A DNA stretch of 40,425 nt from Kofleriaceae bacterium (GCA_018058095.1 JAGPCO010000071.1:1-40425), one strand, 5' to 3'; positions 15,904-27,648 are shown, counted from the first letter of the stretch. Notes: generated by a model not told the origin, from the letters alone. Numbers and translations are program-made.

Positions 15904-16802
15904 CCAGCCCCGCCGCCCTGCCCCGCCCGACCTCGTTCGCGCTCGAGCTCGACCACGCCGTCGTGACGATCACGCTCGACCGCCCCGACCGCCTCAACGC
16001 GCTGACCTTCGAGGTCTACCGTGAGCTGGCCGAGACCTTCGAGCGGCTCGATCAGCTGCCCGAGGTGCGGGCCATCGTCATCACCGGGCGCGGTCGCGGT
16101 TTCTGCTCGGGCGGCGACCAGGACGACATCATCAAGCACCTGCTCGGGCAGGACACGCCGGCGCTGCTGGCGTTCACCCGCGCCACCGGCCGCCTGATCG
16201 CGGCCATGCGCCGGTGCCGCCGCCCCATCGTCGCCGCCATCAACGGCGTCGCCGTCGGCGCCGGCGCGGTGATCGCGTGTGCGTCCGACCTGCGCATCGC
16301 CACCAGCCGGGCCCGGTTCGGCTTCATCTTCCCGGCGGTCGGGCTGTGTGGCGCCGACATGGGCATCACCTACCTGCTGCCGCGTATCGTCGGCCTCGGC
16401 CACGCCTCCGAGCTGCTGTTCTTCGGCGACAAGATCGACGCGGCCGAGGCCCTGCGCATCGGCCTGGTCAACCGCGTGGTCGAGACGCCCGAGGAGGCGG
16501 TGATGATGGCCCGGGCCTGGGCCGATCGCCTCGCCGCCGGCCCGGCCTTCGCGCACGCGATGACCAAGCAGATGATCGAGAGCGAGGCGCGCATGCCGCT
16601 GGCCGAGGCCATCGAGGCCGAGGCCCAGGCCCAGGCCCTGTGTATGCAGCACCCCGACTTCGCCGCCGCCCACGCCGCGTTCAAGGCCGGGCAGCAGCCG
16701 GTCTTCGCCGGCGCGCCGCCGGCGCGGCCGCAGCTGGCCGACGCCGTCGGTCCCCAGGGCGACGGCGGGACCCAGCCGGGCCGGCCGGGGCGCGCGCCGT
16801 GA
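15900..16802 (+). CDS. Enoyl-CoA hydratase/isomerase (crotonase) family protein
   Basis: 300 residues; the crotonase core occupies ~10-265. The oxyanion-hole loops are GRGFCSGGD and GVAVGAGAV. The first catalytic Glu of hydratases is replaced: FPAVGLCGADMGITYLLPR carries Asp in the ADMG position, as in isomerase or ring-opening members, while a Glu in HASELLFFG is kept. A hydratase is therefore less certain than ring isomerisation or hydrolysis. The C-terminal ~35 residues are Pro/Gly/Ala-rich and probably disordered. It is coupled on both sides: its ATG overlaps the RidA-fold stop and its TGA overlaps the GTG of the acyl-CoA dehydrogenase. Confidence 0.9.
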   Translation: MTSPAALPRPTSFALELDHAVVTITLDRPDRLNALTFEVYRELAETFERLDQLPEVRAIVITGRGRGFCSGGDQDDIIKHLLGQDTPALLAFTRATGRLIAAMRRCRRPIVAAINGVAVGAGAVIACASDLRIATSRARFGFIFPAVGLCGADMGITYLLPRIVGLGHASELLFFGDKIDAAEALRIGLVNRVVETPEEAVMMARAWADRLAAGPAFAHAMTKQMIESEARMPLAEAIEAEAQAQALCMQHPDFAAAHAAFKAGQQPVFAGAPPARPQLADAVGPQGDGGTQPGRPGRAP

Positions 16803-17941
16803 TCGGCCTGTCGACCGACGACCTGCCCATGCTGTTTGCGCCGCACCACGCGGCGCTGGCCGAGCGGCTGCGCGCGGCGGCGCCGGCGCTGGCCGCGGCC
16901 GAGCAGGTCGCCGGCGACGAGGCCGCGCGCGATCGCGCCGCCGCCGCCGCGCTGGCCGCGGCCGGGCTGTTCGAGCTGGTGGTGCCGGCCAGCGGCGCGG
17001 TCGACAGCCGCGCCCTGTGCCTGGCGCGCGAGCTGCTCGGCCACGTGTCGGCGCGGGCCGACTCGATCTTCGCGGTGCAGGGCCTGGGCACGCACCCGGC
17101 CCTGATCGCTGGCGCCGGGGCGGCCCACCTCGACCTCGCCCCCTTCCGCGCCGGCGCGGCCATTGCCGCCTTCGCGCTGACCGAGCCCGGCGCCGGGTCT
17201 GACGTCGCCGCCATCTCGACCCGGGCCGAACGCGACGGCGACGGCTGGCGCCTGACCGGCGACAAGTGCTTCATCTCCAACCTCGGGCTGGCCAGCCACG
17301 CCACCGTGTTCGCCAGCGTCGATCCAGCGGCGCGGCACAAGGGCCTGGCCGCGTTCTGGGTCCCGCTCGACCGCCCCGGCGTCACCGTGGTGCCGGCCCA
17401 GGCCAGCGCGCCGCACCCGATCGGCAGCCTGCAGCTGCGCGGCGTCACCCTCGGCGCCGAGGCGCTGATCGGCACGGTCGGCGCAGGGTTCGGCCTGGCC
17501 ATGGCCACCCTCGACGCCTTCCGCGTCTCGGTCGGCGCCGCCGCGGTCGGCATGGCCCGGCGCGGCCTCGACGAGGCGACCGCGCACGTGCGCGCGCGCG
17601 TGCAGTTCGGCAAGCCGCTGGCCGAGCAGCCGCTGGTGCAGGCGCACCTGGCCGACATGGTGGTCGACCTCGACGCCGCCCGCCTGCTGGTGCTGCGCGC
17701 CGCCTGGCTCAAGGACGAGCGCGGCGGCAAGGTCACGCGCGAGGTGTCCATCGCCAAGCTGGGCGCGACCGAGGCGGCGCAGCGGGTGATCGATCGCGCG
17801 GTCCAGCTGCTGGGTGGCCTCGGCGTGATGCACGGCGGCGTGGTCGAGCACCTGTACCGCGCCATCCGCCCGCTCCGCATCTACGAGGGCACCAGCGAGA
17901 TCCAGCGCACGATCATCGGCAAGCTGGTCGCCGCCGGCTGA
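16799..17941 (+). CDS. Acyl-CoA dehydrogenase
   Basis: 380 residues, the normal length of the family. It has the FAD/substrate segment FALTEPGAGSDVAAI, a KCFISN strand segment, the C-terminal helical domain with FGKPLAEQPLVQ, QLLGGLGVM and the catalytic base E363 in YEGTSEIQR. It is a soluble flavoenzyme that forms an alpha,beta double bond in acyl-CoA and passes electrons to ETF. GTG 16799 overlaps the preceding stop, making it the last gene of the four-gene unit. A minus-strand lipoprotein gene converges 44 nt downstream. Confidence 0.93.
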   Translation: MIGLSTDDLPMLFAPHHAALAERLRAAAPALAAAEQVAGDEAARDRAAAAALAAAGLFELVVPASGAVDSRALCLARELLGHVSARADSIFAVQGLGTHPALIAGAGAAHLDLAPFRAGAAIAAFALTEPGAGSDVAAISTRAERDGDGWRLTGDKCFISNLGLASHATVFASVDPAARHKGLAAFWVPLDRPGVTVVPAQASAPHPIGSLQLRGVTLGAEALIGTVGAGFGLAMATLDAFRVSVGAAAVGMARRGLDEATAHVRARVQFGKPLAEQPLVQAHLADMVVDLDAARLLVLRAAWLKDERGGKVTREVSIAKLGATEAAQRVIDRAVQLLGGLGVMHGGVVEHLYRAIRPLRIYEGTSEIQRTIIGKLVAAG

Positions 17942-17985
17942 GGCGACGGTGGCGCGACGGTGGTGCGCCGCGCGTCGTCGCGGCC

Positions 17986-18846
17986 TCAGTGCGTGTACAC
18001 GACGAGGTAGTTGAGGTCGACGCCAGCCAGCGAGTCGACGCCGATTCCGACCGCCGCGGTCGCCTCGGAGGGGACCTCACCCGTGACCTGCGCCATGCCC
18101 TGGCGCGCGGTCGCCTGGTCGGCCGCCGTCGACGCCGTGATCTCGAGGGTGACCTGGAATGGCGACCCAGGCGTCAGGCCTGTCGTCCCGGACGTGAGGC
18201 CCAGATCGGTCGGCATGCCATTGGCGACGGACCGCAGGTCGAGGTCCCCGTTGAGGCGCTGGCGGGCCATCAGGCCGTCGGGCGCGACCGGATCGGCGGT
18301 CGGCGTGATCCGGGCCCAGACCGACACGTCGCCGACCTGGCTGACGTCAGTCAAGACGAACCCCGCCACCACCGTGAGGTGCTGCAGCGCCGCCGGCAAC
18401 CCGACCTGCGCGAACAGCTGGGTGTCCCCGGAGCACATCGCCGCCAGGTGACCGTCGAGCGCTTGCCAGGTCGCGCTCCCCTCGGCAAAGAGGGTGACGC
18501 CGTCGGTGGCTTGAAACCCCTGAAACAGCACGAGGGTGTCGCGCCGGTCCTCGCGCGGGTCACACACGTCGCCCACGCCATCTTCGTCCCGGTCATCCTG
18601 GGCCTGGTTGCCGAGGTGGGGGCAGTTGTCGCACGCGTCGTGGATCCCGTCGAGGTCGTCGTCCCCGGGCAACGAGCAGTTGGCGTCGACCGGCGGCACC
18701 GCATCGACCGGACCATCGAGCCCGGCGCCGTCGCGGGCGGGGCCGTCGGCCGAGCCCGACACCCCGAACAGCAGATCACAGCCCGGCAACACCGTGATCG
18801 CCAGGGTCGTGGTCAAGGCGACAGAGACCCCGTGCTTGCCGAACAT
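17986..18846 (-). CDS. Lipoprotein with thrombospondin type 3-like repeat
   Basis: 286 residues. The signal peptide runs MFGKHGVSVALTTTLAITVLPGC with lipobox LPGC, so the mature protein should be anchored in a membrane, probably the outer one. A Ca-binding TSP3-like segment follows (DDDLDGIHDACDNCPHLGN, then DDRDEDGVGDVCD). The rest is a beta-rich domain with the look of a concanavalin-like sandwich (LVLFQGFQATDG, VSVWARITPTAD, PFQVTLEITAS). ATG 18846 is chosen because the signal peptide starts there and GAGGAG stands 11-16 nt upstream. No function is known; it converges with the acyl-CoA dehydrogenase gene. Confidence 0.85.
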   Translation of the reverse strand: MFGKHGVSVALTTTLAITVLPGCDLLFGVSGSADGPARDGAGLDGPVDAVPPVDANCSLPGDDDLDGIHDACDNCPHLGNQAQDDRDEDGVGDVCDPREDRRDTLVLFQGFQATDGVTLFAEGSATWQALDGHLAAMCSGDTQLFAQVGLPAALQHLTVVAGFVLTDVSQVGDVSVWARITPTADPVAPDGLMARQRLNGDLDLRSVANGMPTDLGLTSGTTGLTPGSPFQVTLEITASTAADQATARQGMAQVTGEVPSEATAAVGIGVDSLAGVDLNYLVVYTH

Positions 18847-19019
18847 CGCTCGCAGTGTCTCCTCACGGCGGATTCGGCGCCAGCGGGGTCGTCTCGCCTG
18901 GACCGGCCCCGGTCCACCCTGGGACCACGGCCCCGGCCAACCGAGGCGGTAACCGCTCGAAAACAATGGCCGTGGGGCCGGGGGATACGCTGGCGCGCCG
19001 GTTGCGATGACCCTCGACC

Positions 19020-19613
19020 ATGCAGACCCACCGCCCCACCCTTCACGCTCACCCCCTCGCCTCCAACCGTGGCACGTCGCGCTCCACGCTGCGGCGCGCG
19101 ACCCTGGCCGTCCTGGCCGCCGCCCTGGCCGCCTGCGTCGGCGCCCCCGACGAGGGTGACGATGGCGAGGACTTCACGTACGAGCTGCCCGAGGAGGACC
19201 AGGAGGCGGCCGGCTTCGGCGCCGCCGCCGCCCGGTCGTGCTCGGTCTCGACCAGCGACCTCGAGGGCGGCTCGGCGTCGTCGATCGTGTCGATCAACAT
19301 CTCGCGCGACCAGGGCCGCTCGGCCTCGCTCGGCGGCATCAGCTGGGGCGTCGCCAACGACATGACCTTCTACGGCGGCGGCAACAACAAGGTCCAGGTG
19401 TACTGGCAGACCAAGCGCGGCGGCAGCTGGAGGGACGCGTTCGGCGACGCCGCCTGGTCGGCCAACCACATGGGCGAAGGCGACGGCTCGGCCTTCATCG
19501 GCCAGGCCATGAGCTGGGGCGCCGACGTCACCGGCGTGCGCCTGCGTGTCCGCACCTCGTGGGACACGTTCGGGTCGGATCCGAGCAAGACCTGCTACCT
19601 GTCGGTGTTGTGA
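19020..19613 (+). CDS. Hypothetical lipoprotein
   Basis: 197 residues from ATG 19020. A long basic N-region (RGTSRSTLRRATL) precedes the hydrophobic stretch and the lipobox LAAC, so the true start could be an internal one, but the lipoprotein call holds. After the Cys comes an acidic linker (DEGDDGEDFTYELPEEDQE) and a small Ser/Gly-rich beta domain with WGVANDMTFYGGGNNKVQVYW and two Cys that could pair. The family is not recognised. It is divergent from the TSP3 lipoprotein at 18846. Confidence 0.75.
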   Translation: MQTHRPTLHAHPLASNRGTSRSTLRRATLAVLAAALAACVGAPDEGDDGEDFTYELPEEDQEAAGFGAAAARSCSVSTSDLEGGSASSIVSINISRDQGRSASLGGISWGVANDMTFYGGGNNKVQVYWQTKRGGSWRDAFGDAAWSANHMGEGDGSAFIGQAMSWGADVTGVRLRVRTSWDTFGSDPSKTCYLSVL

Positions 19614-19623
19614 CCGCCCGGTG

Positions 19624-19629
19624 TACCGT
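19624..19629 (+). promoter_or_regulatory. -10 box of the amidase gene
   Basis: TACCGT ends 8 nt before ATG 19638, in the 24-nt gap behind the lipoprotein gene; no clear -35. Confidence 0.4.
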
Positions 19630-19637
19630 CGCCTGGC

Positions 19638-21077
19638 ATGGATGACCTGGCCTCGCTCGACGCCACCGCCTGCGCCGCCCTGGTCCGCACCGGCCAGGTC
19701 AGCCCGCGCCAGCTGGTCGACGCTGCCATCGATCGCATCGACCGCCACGACGGCGAGCTCGGCGCGGTCATCGTCCGCCGCTTCGACCAGGCCCGGCGTG
19801 AGGCCGACGGCGACCTGCCCGACGGTCCGTTCCGCGGCGTGCCGATCCTCATCAAGGACATCTGCGCCCAGGTCGAGGGCCTGCCCTACGCGGCCGGGGT
19901 CCGCCCGCTGCGCCAGCTCGGCCTGCGGGCGGCACACGACAGCTACCTGGTCGCGCGCCTGCGCCAGGCCGGCTTCATCATCCTCGGCAAGACCAACACC
20001 TCCGAGCTCGGCATCCTGCCCGCGGCCGAGCCGCCGGCGTTCCCGCCCAGCCGCAACCCGTACGACCTGACCCGCACCACCGGCGGCTCGAGCGGCGGGG
20101 CCGGCGCCGCGGTCGCCGCCGGCCTGGTGCCGATCGGCCACGGCAACGACGGCGGTGGCTCGATCCGCATCCCCGCCGCCTGCTGCGGCCTGTTCGGGCT
20201 CAAGCCGAGCCGGGCCCGGGTCTCGCTCGGTCCCGACCTCGGCGACGTCAACGGTGGCCTGGTCGCCGAGCACGTGTTGACCCGCTCGGTGCGCGATTCG
20301 GCCGCCGTGCTCGACGTGCTGGCTGGGCCGATGCCGGGAGATCCGTACGCCGCGCCGCCGCCGCGCCGGCCGTTCGCGGCCGAGGTCGGCGCGCCGCCCG
20401 GCCGCCTGCGCATCGGCTTTGCCACCCGCCACCTCGACACCGAGGCCGGTGTGCGCCCGGCCCACCCGACCTGCGTCGGCGCGGTCGAGGCGACTGCGCG
20501 CCGGCTGGCCGCGCTCGGGCACGACGTGTGCCCGTTCGAGATCACCGCGCTGCACGACCCGGAGTGGACGCCGCGCTTCCTGACGCTGTGGGCGGTCGGC
20601 GTGGCGCAGGAGCTGGCCGAGATCGAGGCCGTGCTCGGGCGCACCCTGGTCGACGCCGATGTCGAGCCCCTGACCGCGGTCCTCGGCGCCCTCGGCCGCG
20701 GCGTGCCGGCCCCGGTCTATGCCGCGGCCTGGCGCTGGATCCATCGCGCCAGCCGGGTCATCGCCGCCAGCTGGGACGAGATCGACCTGTGGTTGTGCCC
20801 AACCGTGACCACGCCGCCGCCGCGGCTCGGCACGTTCTCGTCGCGTGCGGACGATCCGCTGCCCGCCATCTTCGCCGCCGGCGAGTTCGCGCCGTTCACC
20901 GCGCCGTTCAACGCCACCGGCCAGCCGGCGGCCTCGGTCCCGGTCGGCCACGACGGCGACGGCCTGCCGCTGGCGGTGCAGCTGGTCGGCGGGTACGGCC
21001 GCGAAGATCTCCTGCTCCAGGTCGCCAGCCAGCTCGAGGCCGACCAGCCGTTCGTGCACCGCGCGACCCGGCGCTGA
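19638..21077 (+). CDS. Amidase signature family protein
   Basis: 479 residues with the complete Ser-cisSer-Lys triad: K73 (PILIKDI), S151 ([10 protein letters not shown]) and nucleophile S175 ([12 protein letters not shown]). The [23 protein letters not shown] version is closest to amidases of the 6-aminohexanoate-cyclic-dimer hydrolase/NylA type. It hydrolyses a linear or cyclic amide; no signal peptide, so cytosolic. It follows the lipoprotein gene by 24 nt but has its own -10 box. The substrate cannot be told. Confidence 0.92.
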   Translation: MDDLASLDATACAALVRTGQVSPRQLVDAAIDRIDRHDGELGAVIVRRFDQARREADGDLPDGPFRGVPILIKDICAQVEGLPYAAGVRPLRQLGLRAAHDSYLVARLRQAGFIILGKTNTSELGILPAAEPPAFPPSRNPYDLTRTTGGSSGGAGAAVAAGLVPIGHGNDGGGSIRIPAACCGLFGLKPSRARVSLGPDLGDVNGGLVAEHVLTRSVRDSAAVLDVLAGPMPGDPYAAPPPRRPFAAEVGAPPGRLRIGFATRHLDTEAGVRPAHPTCVGAVEATARRLAALGHDVCPFEITALHDPEWTPRFLTLWAVGVAQELAEIEAVLGRTLVDADVEPLTAVLGALGRGVPAPVYAAAWRWIHRASRVIAASWDEIDLWLCPTVTTPPPRLGTFSSRADDPLPAIFAAGEFAPFTAPFNATGQPAASVPVGHDGDGLPLAVQLVGGYGREDLLLQVASQLEADQPFVHRATRR

Positions 21078-21080
21078 GCG

Positions 21081-22226
21081 TCAGCGGAACGCGTCGCAGT
21101 CGCCGGTCAGGCTCGAGATCCAGGCGCGGACGAGGGCGACACCCTCGGCGTGAACCAGGGTGCGTCCGAGCTCGGGCATCTTGACGTCAGCCGCGGTCGC
21201 CTCCAGCCGGTACACCAGGATCGACGCGTCGGGCTGGCCGGGCACGATGCCCCAGCGCCGCCCGCCCGAGCCCTGCCCGGCCGCCACCGGCGGCTTACAC
21301 ACGCCGTACCGGTACGGCTCGAGCTGGCCGATGCTCAGGTCGAGTCCGGAGGTGATGGCCGGCCCGGTCGGGTTGTGGCAGTGCGCGCAGTTGATGTCGA
21401 GCCAGCCGCGCGCGCGCGCCTCGAGCGTGCCGTCGGCGGCGTCGTCGAAGCGCGGCGTGCGCGGCCAGGTGGCCGGATCGGCCGGCGCCCCGACCAGGTG
21501 CCCGGCGGCGATGAGGCCGGCCAGCTGGTTGCCGCTGGCCGGCGCCACCGCGTCCCGATTGAGGTGACGCGCCTTGGGGCCGATCGGCCCCATCACCTCG
21601 GCGTGCTCCTCGTGGCAGTTCTTGCACTCGTTCTTCGACGGCACGCCGTACGCCAGCTGGTGCGACCCGGCGTCGTCGGCGAACGTGACGTCGAGCGTCC
21701 GCGCCCCGGCGGTGAGCAGGGCGTCGTCGACCGCGCCACCCAGCTCGCTGCCGTCGGGGTAGACGTACGACGCGCCCTCCCACCCGGTGCTGCGGTGGAC
21801 CAGGACCCGGGTCTCGAGCAGGCGCTCACCCGCGGCCGGCGCGCGCAGGTCGTGCGGCATCGAGAAGGTCTTGACGATCACCGCCCCGACCGGAACGGTG
21901 AACGTGTCGACGTCCGACCAGGTCATCGGCGCGGCCGCGCCGTCGGGCAGCCAGATGAACCGGCGCTTGAGCGCGTAGTCGGAGAACAGCGGCGTGGCCA
22001 GGTCGTACGCCTCCACGCCGTCGGCCGGGGCCTGGGCGCCAAGGTCGGCGAACAGCCGGTAGCTGGCCAGGTGCGTGCACATCGGCCCCTCGCCCAGGCG
22101 GGCCGGCGCCCCGGCCGGGCCGGGCACGACGCGGCACAGCTCGTCGGCCAGCGTGTCGTCGCCGCCACACGCCGCCCCCAGCGACGCCCCCAGCGTCAGG
22201 AGCACCCCGGCCGCCGCCTGCCTCAT
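21081..22226 (-). CDS. Dihaem c-type cytochrome-like lipoprotein (HNE_0200/SO_2930 family, TIGR03806-like)
   Basis: 381 residues. The signal peptide MRQAAAGVLLTLGASLGAAC has lipobox GAAC. Two haem c motifs are present: CKNCH at 201 and CAHCH at 280. Segments such as YDLATPLFSDYALKRRFIWLP, YVYPDGSE and PGQPDASILVYRL match the conserved family that regularly occurs next to a beta-helix protein. It is exported and lipid-anchored and probably takes part in electron transfer or oxidation of a carbohydrate-like substrate (unknown). ATG 22226 is one nt behind the TGA of the beta-helix gene, so the two form an operon. Confidence 0.88.
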   Translation of the reverse strand: MRQAAAGVLLTLGASLGAACGGDDTLADELCRVVPGPAGAPARLGEGPMCTHLASYRLFADLGAQAPADGVEAYDLATPLFSDYALKRRFIWLPDGAAAPMTWSDVDTFTVPVGAVIVKTFSMPHDLRAPAAGERLLETRVLVHRSTGWEGASYVYPDGSELGGAVDDALLTAGARTLDVTFADDAGSHQLAYGVPSKNECKNCHEEHAEVMGPIGPKARHLNRDAVAPASGNQLAGLIAAGHLVGAPADPATWPRTPRFDDAADGTLEARARGWLDINCAHCHNPTGPAITSGLDLSIGQLEPYRYGVCKPPVAAGQGSGGRRWGIVPGQPDASILVYRLEATAADVKMPELGRTLVHAEGVALVRAWISSLTGDCDAFR

Positions 22227-22227
22227 G

Positions 22228-23496
22228 TCAGAGCGCGACCGCCGGCAGCGGCGGGTGCGTACACTCGACCACGCTGGCGTCCTGATCCGCCAGCGAGCCC
22301 ATGCCGGTCGGGAAGTTGATGTTGAGGAAGTCGGCGTCGCCGTTGTTCTCGAAGCACACCCGCAGGTTCTCGGGGTAGATGCCGCCCGGGCCGCGCACCG
22401 GATCGACCACGCCGTCCCAGATGAGATCGGGCACGACGATGGGCGGGGCGCTGTACTCGTCGACCGCCAGCACCAGCAGCGCGCCCAGCTCGCCGGTCGG
22501 CATGTTGGCCAGGCCCGACACCGTGTTGTCGTGGACGTGGATCGCGGTCGGGTACGAGTCGAACGCCGGATCGTCGGGGCTCGGGTCGATCGGCAGGAAG
22601 CTGATGACCGAGATCGCGGCCGCCAGGTGGTCGGTCACGACGTTGTCGAAGATCTCGACCGCGTTGGCGGCCAGCACGGCCACGCCGGTGCCGGGCGGGA
22701 TCTTGCCGACGATGTTGCCGGCCGGCGCGAAGTTCTCGAAGTTGTTGCCGGTCAGCTCGTTGTCGAAGACCCGGGTCTGGGTCCCGTTGCCGACGGTGAG
22801 CCCGGGCAGGTTGAACACCAGCACGCCGCCGGTGTTGTTGCTGGCGCGGTTGGCGTAGACGTCGGCCCGCTTGCAGTTCTCGATCTCGATGCCGGCGACG
22901 TTGGTCTCGACCTTGTTGTTGCGGACGATGACGTCCTCGGACTGCCCGACGTAGATGCCGGCGTCGGACGCGTTCGACACCTCGCACCGCTCGATCAGCA
23001 CGCGCTTGGACAGCACCGGGTACAGGCCGTAGGCACCATTGTCCTGGCTGGCACCCCCGGTCCACGTCACGCGCAGGCTCTGCAGGGTGACGCCGTCGAC
23101 CCCCTCGAGCTTGAGCCCGTCGCCGGCGGTGTCCTCGATGGTGAAGCCGCGCGCGGTGAAGTTGTCGCCGGTGACCAGGATGCCCTGGGCGCCGGTGGTC
23201 TGCCCGGCGAACGACAGCACCGTGCGATCCTTGCCCTGGCCGAGCAGGGTCACGTTGTTGGCGGTGATCTGCAGGGCCGCGGTCAGGTCGTAGCGGGCCG
23301 CGGCCAGGATGATGACCTGGCCGTCGACCGCGTTGTTGAAGACGGCGTCGAGCTCCTCGCTGGTGGTGCCGTCATCGACGGTGACGCAGCCGGGCTGGTC
23401 GTCGGGGCACAGGTCGAGCTTGAGGTTGTCGCCGCACCCGGCCGCGGTGAGCACGACCAGGGCGAGGGACGGGGCGAGGACCGACGAGGAGCGCAT
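22228..23496 (-). CDS. Parallel beta-helix lipoprotein (TIGR03805-like), partner of the cytochrome
   Basis: 422 residues. The signal peptide MRSSSVLAPSLALVVLTAAGC has lipobox AAGC. The mature protein is a right-handed parallel beta-helix: repeated rungs such as NNVTLLGQG, DGVTLQSLRVTW, DAGIYVGQSEDVIVRNNKV and VAGIEIENCKRADVYANRASNNTGGVLVFN are typical of pectate-lyase/copper-protein NosD-like folds. It may bind or cleave a polysaccharide outside the cell. ATG 23496 is the first start with a signal peptide; CATGGT 6 nt upstream may be its -10. It is directly followed by the dihaem lipoprotein gene, as in the known family pair. Confidence 0.88.
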   Translation of the reverse strand: MRSSSVLAPSLALVVLTAAGCGDNLKLDLCPDDQPGCVTVDDGTTSEELDAVFNNAVDGQVIILAAARYDLTAALQITANNVTLLGQGKDRTVLSFAGQTTGAQGILVTGDNFTARGFTIEDTAGDGLKLEGVDGVTLQSLRVTWTGGASQDNGAYGLYPVLSKRVLIERCEVSNASDAGIYVGQSEDVIVRNNKVETNVAGIEIENCKRADVYANRASNNTGGVLVFNLPGLTVGNGTQTRVFDNELTGNNFENFAPAGNIVGKIPPGTGVAVLAANAVEIFDNVVTDHLAAAISVISFLPIDPSPDDPAFDSYPTAIHVHDNTVSGLANMPTGELGALLVLAVDEYSAPPIVVPDLIWDGVVDPVRGPGGIYPENLRVCFENNGDADFLNINFPTGMGSLADQDASVVECTHPPLPAVAL

Positions 23497-23546
23497 GGGT
23501 CGACCATGCCCCAGGCGGCCGAGGCCGGTCAAATGCCCTCGCTCCC

Positions 23547-24713
<1,167 letters not shown>

Positions 24714-24721
24714 TTCTCGTA

Positions 24722-24750
24722 GTGATACCGGGCAGATGGTACGATGTCAA
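24722..24750 (-). promoter_or_regulatory. Promoter of the rhodanese-ThiF gene
   Basis: Minus strand -35 TTGACA (24750-24745, consensus), 17-nt spacer, -10 TATCAC (24727-24722), then 8 nt to ATG 24713. The predicted mRNA is leaderless. The palindrome GTGATTTCAC (24760-24769) just upstream could be an operator. Confidence 0.65.
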
Positions 24751-24805
24751 CGTAACACGTGATTTCACATCGGAAACCGCGGGTTTAAACAGCGGTGCTG
24801 CACCC

Positions 24806-24846
24806 TTGCGTACGGGTGAGGTTGTTCGTAGGGTCCGAACAGGAGC
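24806..24846 (+). promoter_or_regulatory. Promoter and ribosome binding site of the HesB/ErpA gene
   Basis: Candidate -35 TTGCGT (24806-24811), 17-nt spacer, -10 TAGGGT (24829-24834). A clear Shine-Dalgarno AGGAGC (24841-24846) precedes ATG 24852, so this gene, unlike most first genes here, has a ribosome binding site. Confidence 0.4.
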
Positions 24847-24851
24847 CCCCG

Positions 24852-25247
<396 letters not shown>

Positions 25248-25281
25248 GCGGCGACCACGGCGCGCCGACGCCGTCGCGCGG

Positions 25282-25310
25282 TTCGAAATCGCGCCTGATT
25301 CGACTACAGT
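25282..25310 (+). promoter_or_regulatory. Promoter of the GlcD-type gene
   Basis: TTCGAA (25282-25287), 17-nt spacer, TACAGT (25305-25310), then 6 nt to GTG 25317. Confidence 0.5.
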
Positions 25311-25316
25311 GCCGGC

Positions 25317-26723
<1,407 letters not shown>

Positions 26724-26731
26724 GACGACTC

Positions 26732-27466
26732 ATGCTCATCCACGCCCGCCACGTCCTGTGCCTGCTCATCGACGATCTCGACGACCTGGCCCGCATCGTC
26801 GACGCCTTCCCTGGCTTCACCGTCGACTGGACCTACTCCAAGGCCGAGCCCGATCCGCGCATGGAGCGGGCGTTCGAGTCGTCGCGCGATCGCGTCGTGC
26901 CGTCGCTGGGCGACGACGACCGCGCCGCCATCGCCGGCCACCGCGCGGTCGGCTACGTGCTGTCGCCGCACCTCCTGGTCGACGACCCCGACCCGGCCTC
27001 GGCCCAGGCGGTGTCGGCCCAGGCCGTGCGCCTCATCGGCGCCGCCTTCGCCGCCGGCGCGCGCGCCGCCAAGGGCGAGAGCTCGGGCATCGCCCACGGT
27101 CGGCGCCGCTGGATCAGCCTGGCGGAGATGGTCGACGGCGACGCCGACAGCCGGGCGATGGGGCTCCACGCGGCCTGGGTCCGCCGCCCGATCGGTGACG
27201 ACAGCCACTACTACTCGTGCGGCATGCACCTGCTCGGCAAGCCCGACGTCGAGATCGGCACCACGACGCCGCCGGCGACCGCGCTGACCTGGCTCGACGC
27301 GGTCGCGATCTGGTCGCTGACCGAAACCGGTGGCCTGGTCGACGGCGAGCTGTTCGACCACCTGCCCGGCCAGCCCGGCCGCGCCCTGAGCCGGACCGCC
27401 TGCACCCGCTACCCCGAGGACGACTTCTTCTACAACCCGCACGGCTACTGGCGCATCGGCAGCTAG
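26732..27466 (+). CDS. Hypothetical protein, possibly DUF4261-like
   Basis: 244 residues from ATG 26732, with AGGACG ten nt upstream, 8 nt behind the GlcD-type gene, hence the same operon. It is soluble, with no signal peptide. The segment SHYYSCGMHLLGKPDVEIG resembles the DUF4261 core, and DAFPGFTVDWTYSK and GRRRWISLAEMVDGD look like conserved structural motifs, but the family match is only an impression. A role with the flavoprotein is not evident. Confidence 0.8.
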   Translation: MLIHARHVLCLLIDDLDDLARIVDAFPGFTVDWTYSKAEPDPRMERAFESSRDRVVPSLGDDDRAAIAGHRAVGYVLSPHLLVDDPDPASAQAVSAQAVRLIGAAFAAGARAAKGESSGIAHGRRRWISLAEMVDGDADSRAMGLHAAWVRRPIGDDSHYYSCGMHLLGKPDVEIGTTTPPATALTWLDAVAIWSLTETGGLVDGELFDHLPGQPGRALSRTACTRYPEDDFFYNPHGYWRIGS

Positions 27467-27648
27467 TGCCATGACCGTCGCATACTGCTCCGGCATGGCA
27501 CGTCGCCAAGATCCCACGGGGCTGCGCCCCGCCCCGTCGGCAAAGCCGTCGGGGTCCCCACCCCCCTCCGTGCTCCTCCGCATGGGATCAGAAAGCCGCG
27601 GTCGGAGCACTAGCACCCGACCAACGGCAGCTCGCTAGGATAAGCATC
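27467..27648. other. Non-coding spacer with GC-rich hairpins
   Basis: This 182-nt gap holds CGGGGC/GCCCCG around 27519-27533 and a longer-range inverted repeat GTGCTCC (27570-27576) / GGAGCAC (27604-27610). The 3' end of the GlcD operon and the promoter of the next gene must lie here. No coding frame was found. Confidence 0.45.
27636..27641 (+). promoter_or_regulatory. -10 box of the gene at 27649
   Basis: TAGGAT ends 7 nt before ATG 27649; no clear -35. Confidence 0.45.

Noticed and set aside
18541-18680. Plus-strand coding in the region of the TSP3 lipoprotein
   Set aside because: The plus frame only mirrors the minus-strand lipoprotein, which has a lipobox and Ca-binding repeats.
24755-24775. 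CRP/FNR-type operator
   Set aside because: GTGATTTCAC is a palindrome, but the half-sites are 2 nt apart rather than the 6 needed for TGTGA-N6-TCACA; kept only as an unassigned possible operator.
27467-27648. tRNA or small RNA gene
   Set aside because: Stems exist but no cloverleaf, no T-loop sequence and no clear promoter-terminator pair; left as spacer with hairpins.
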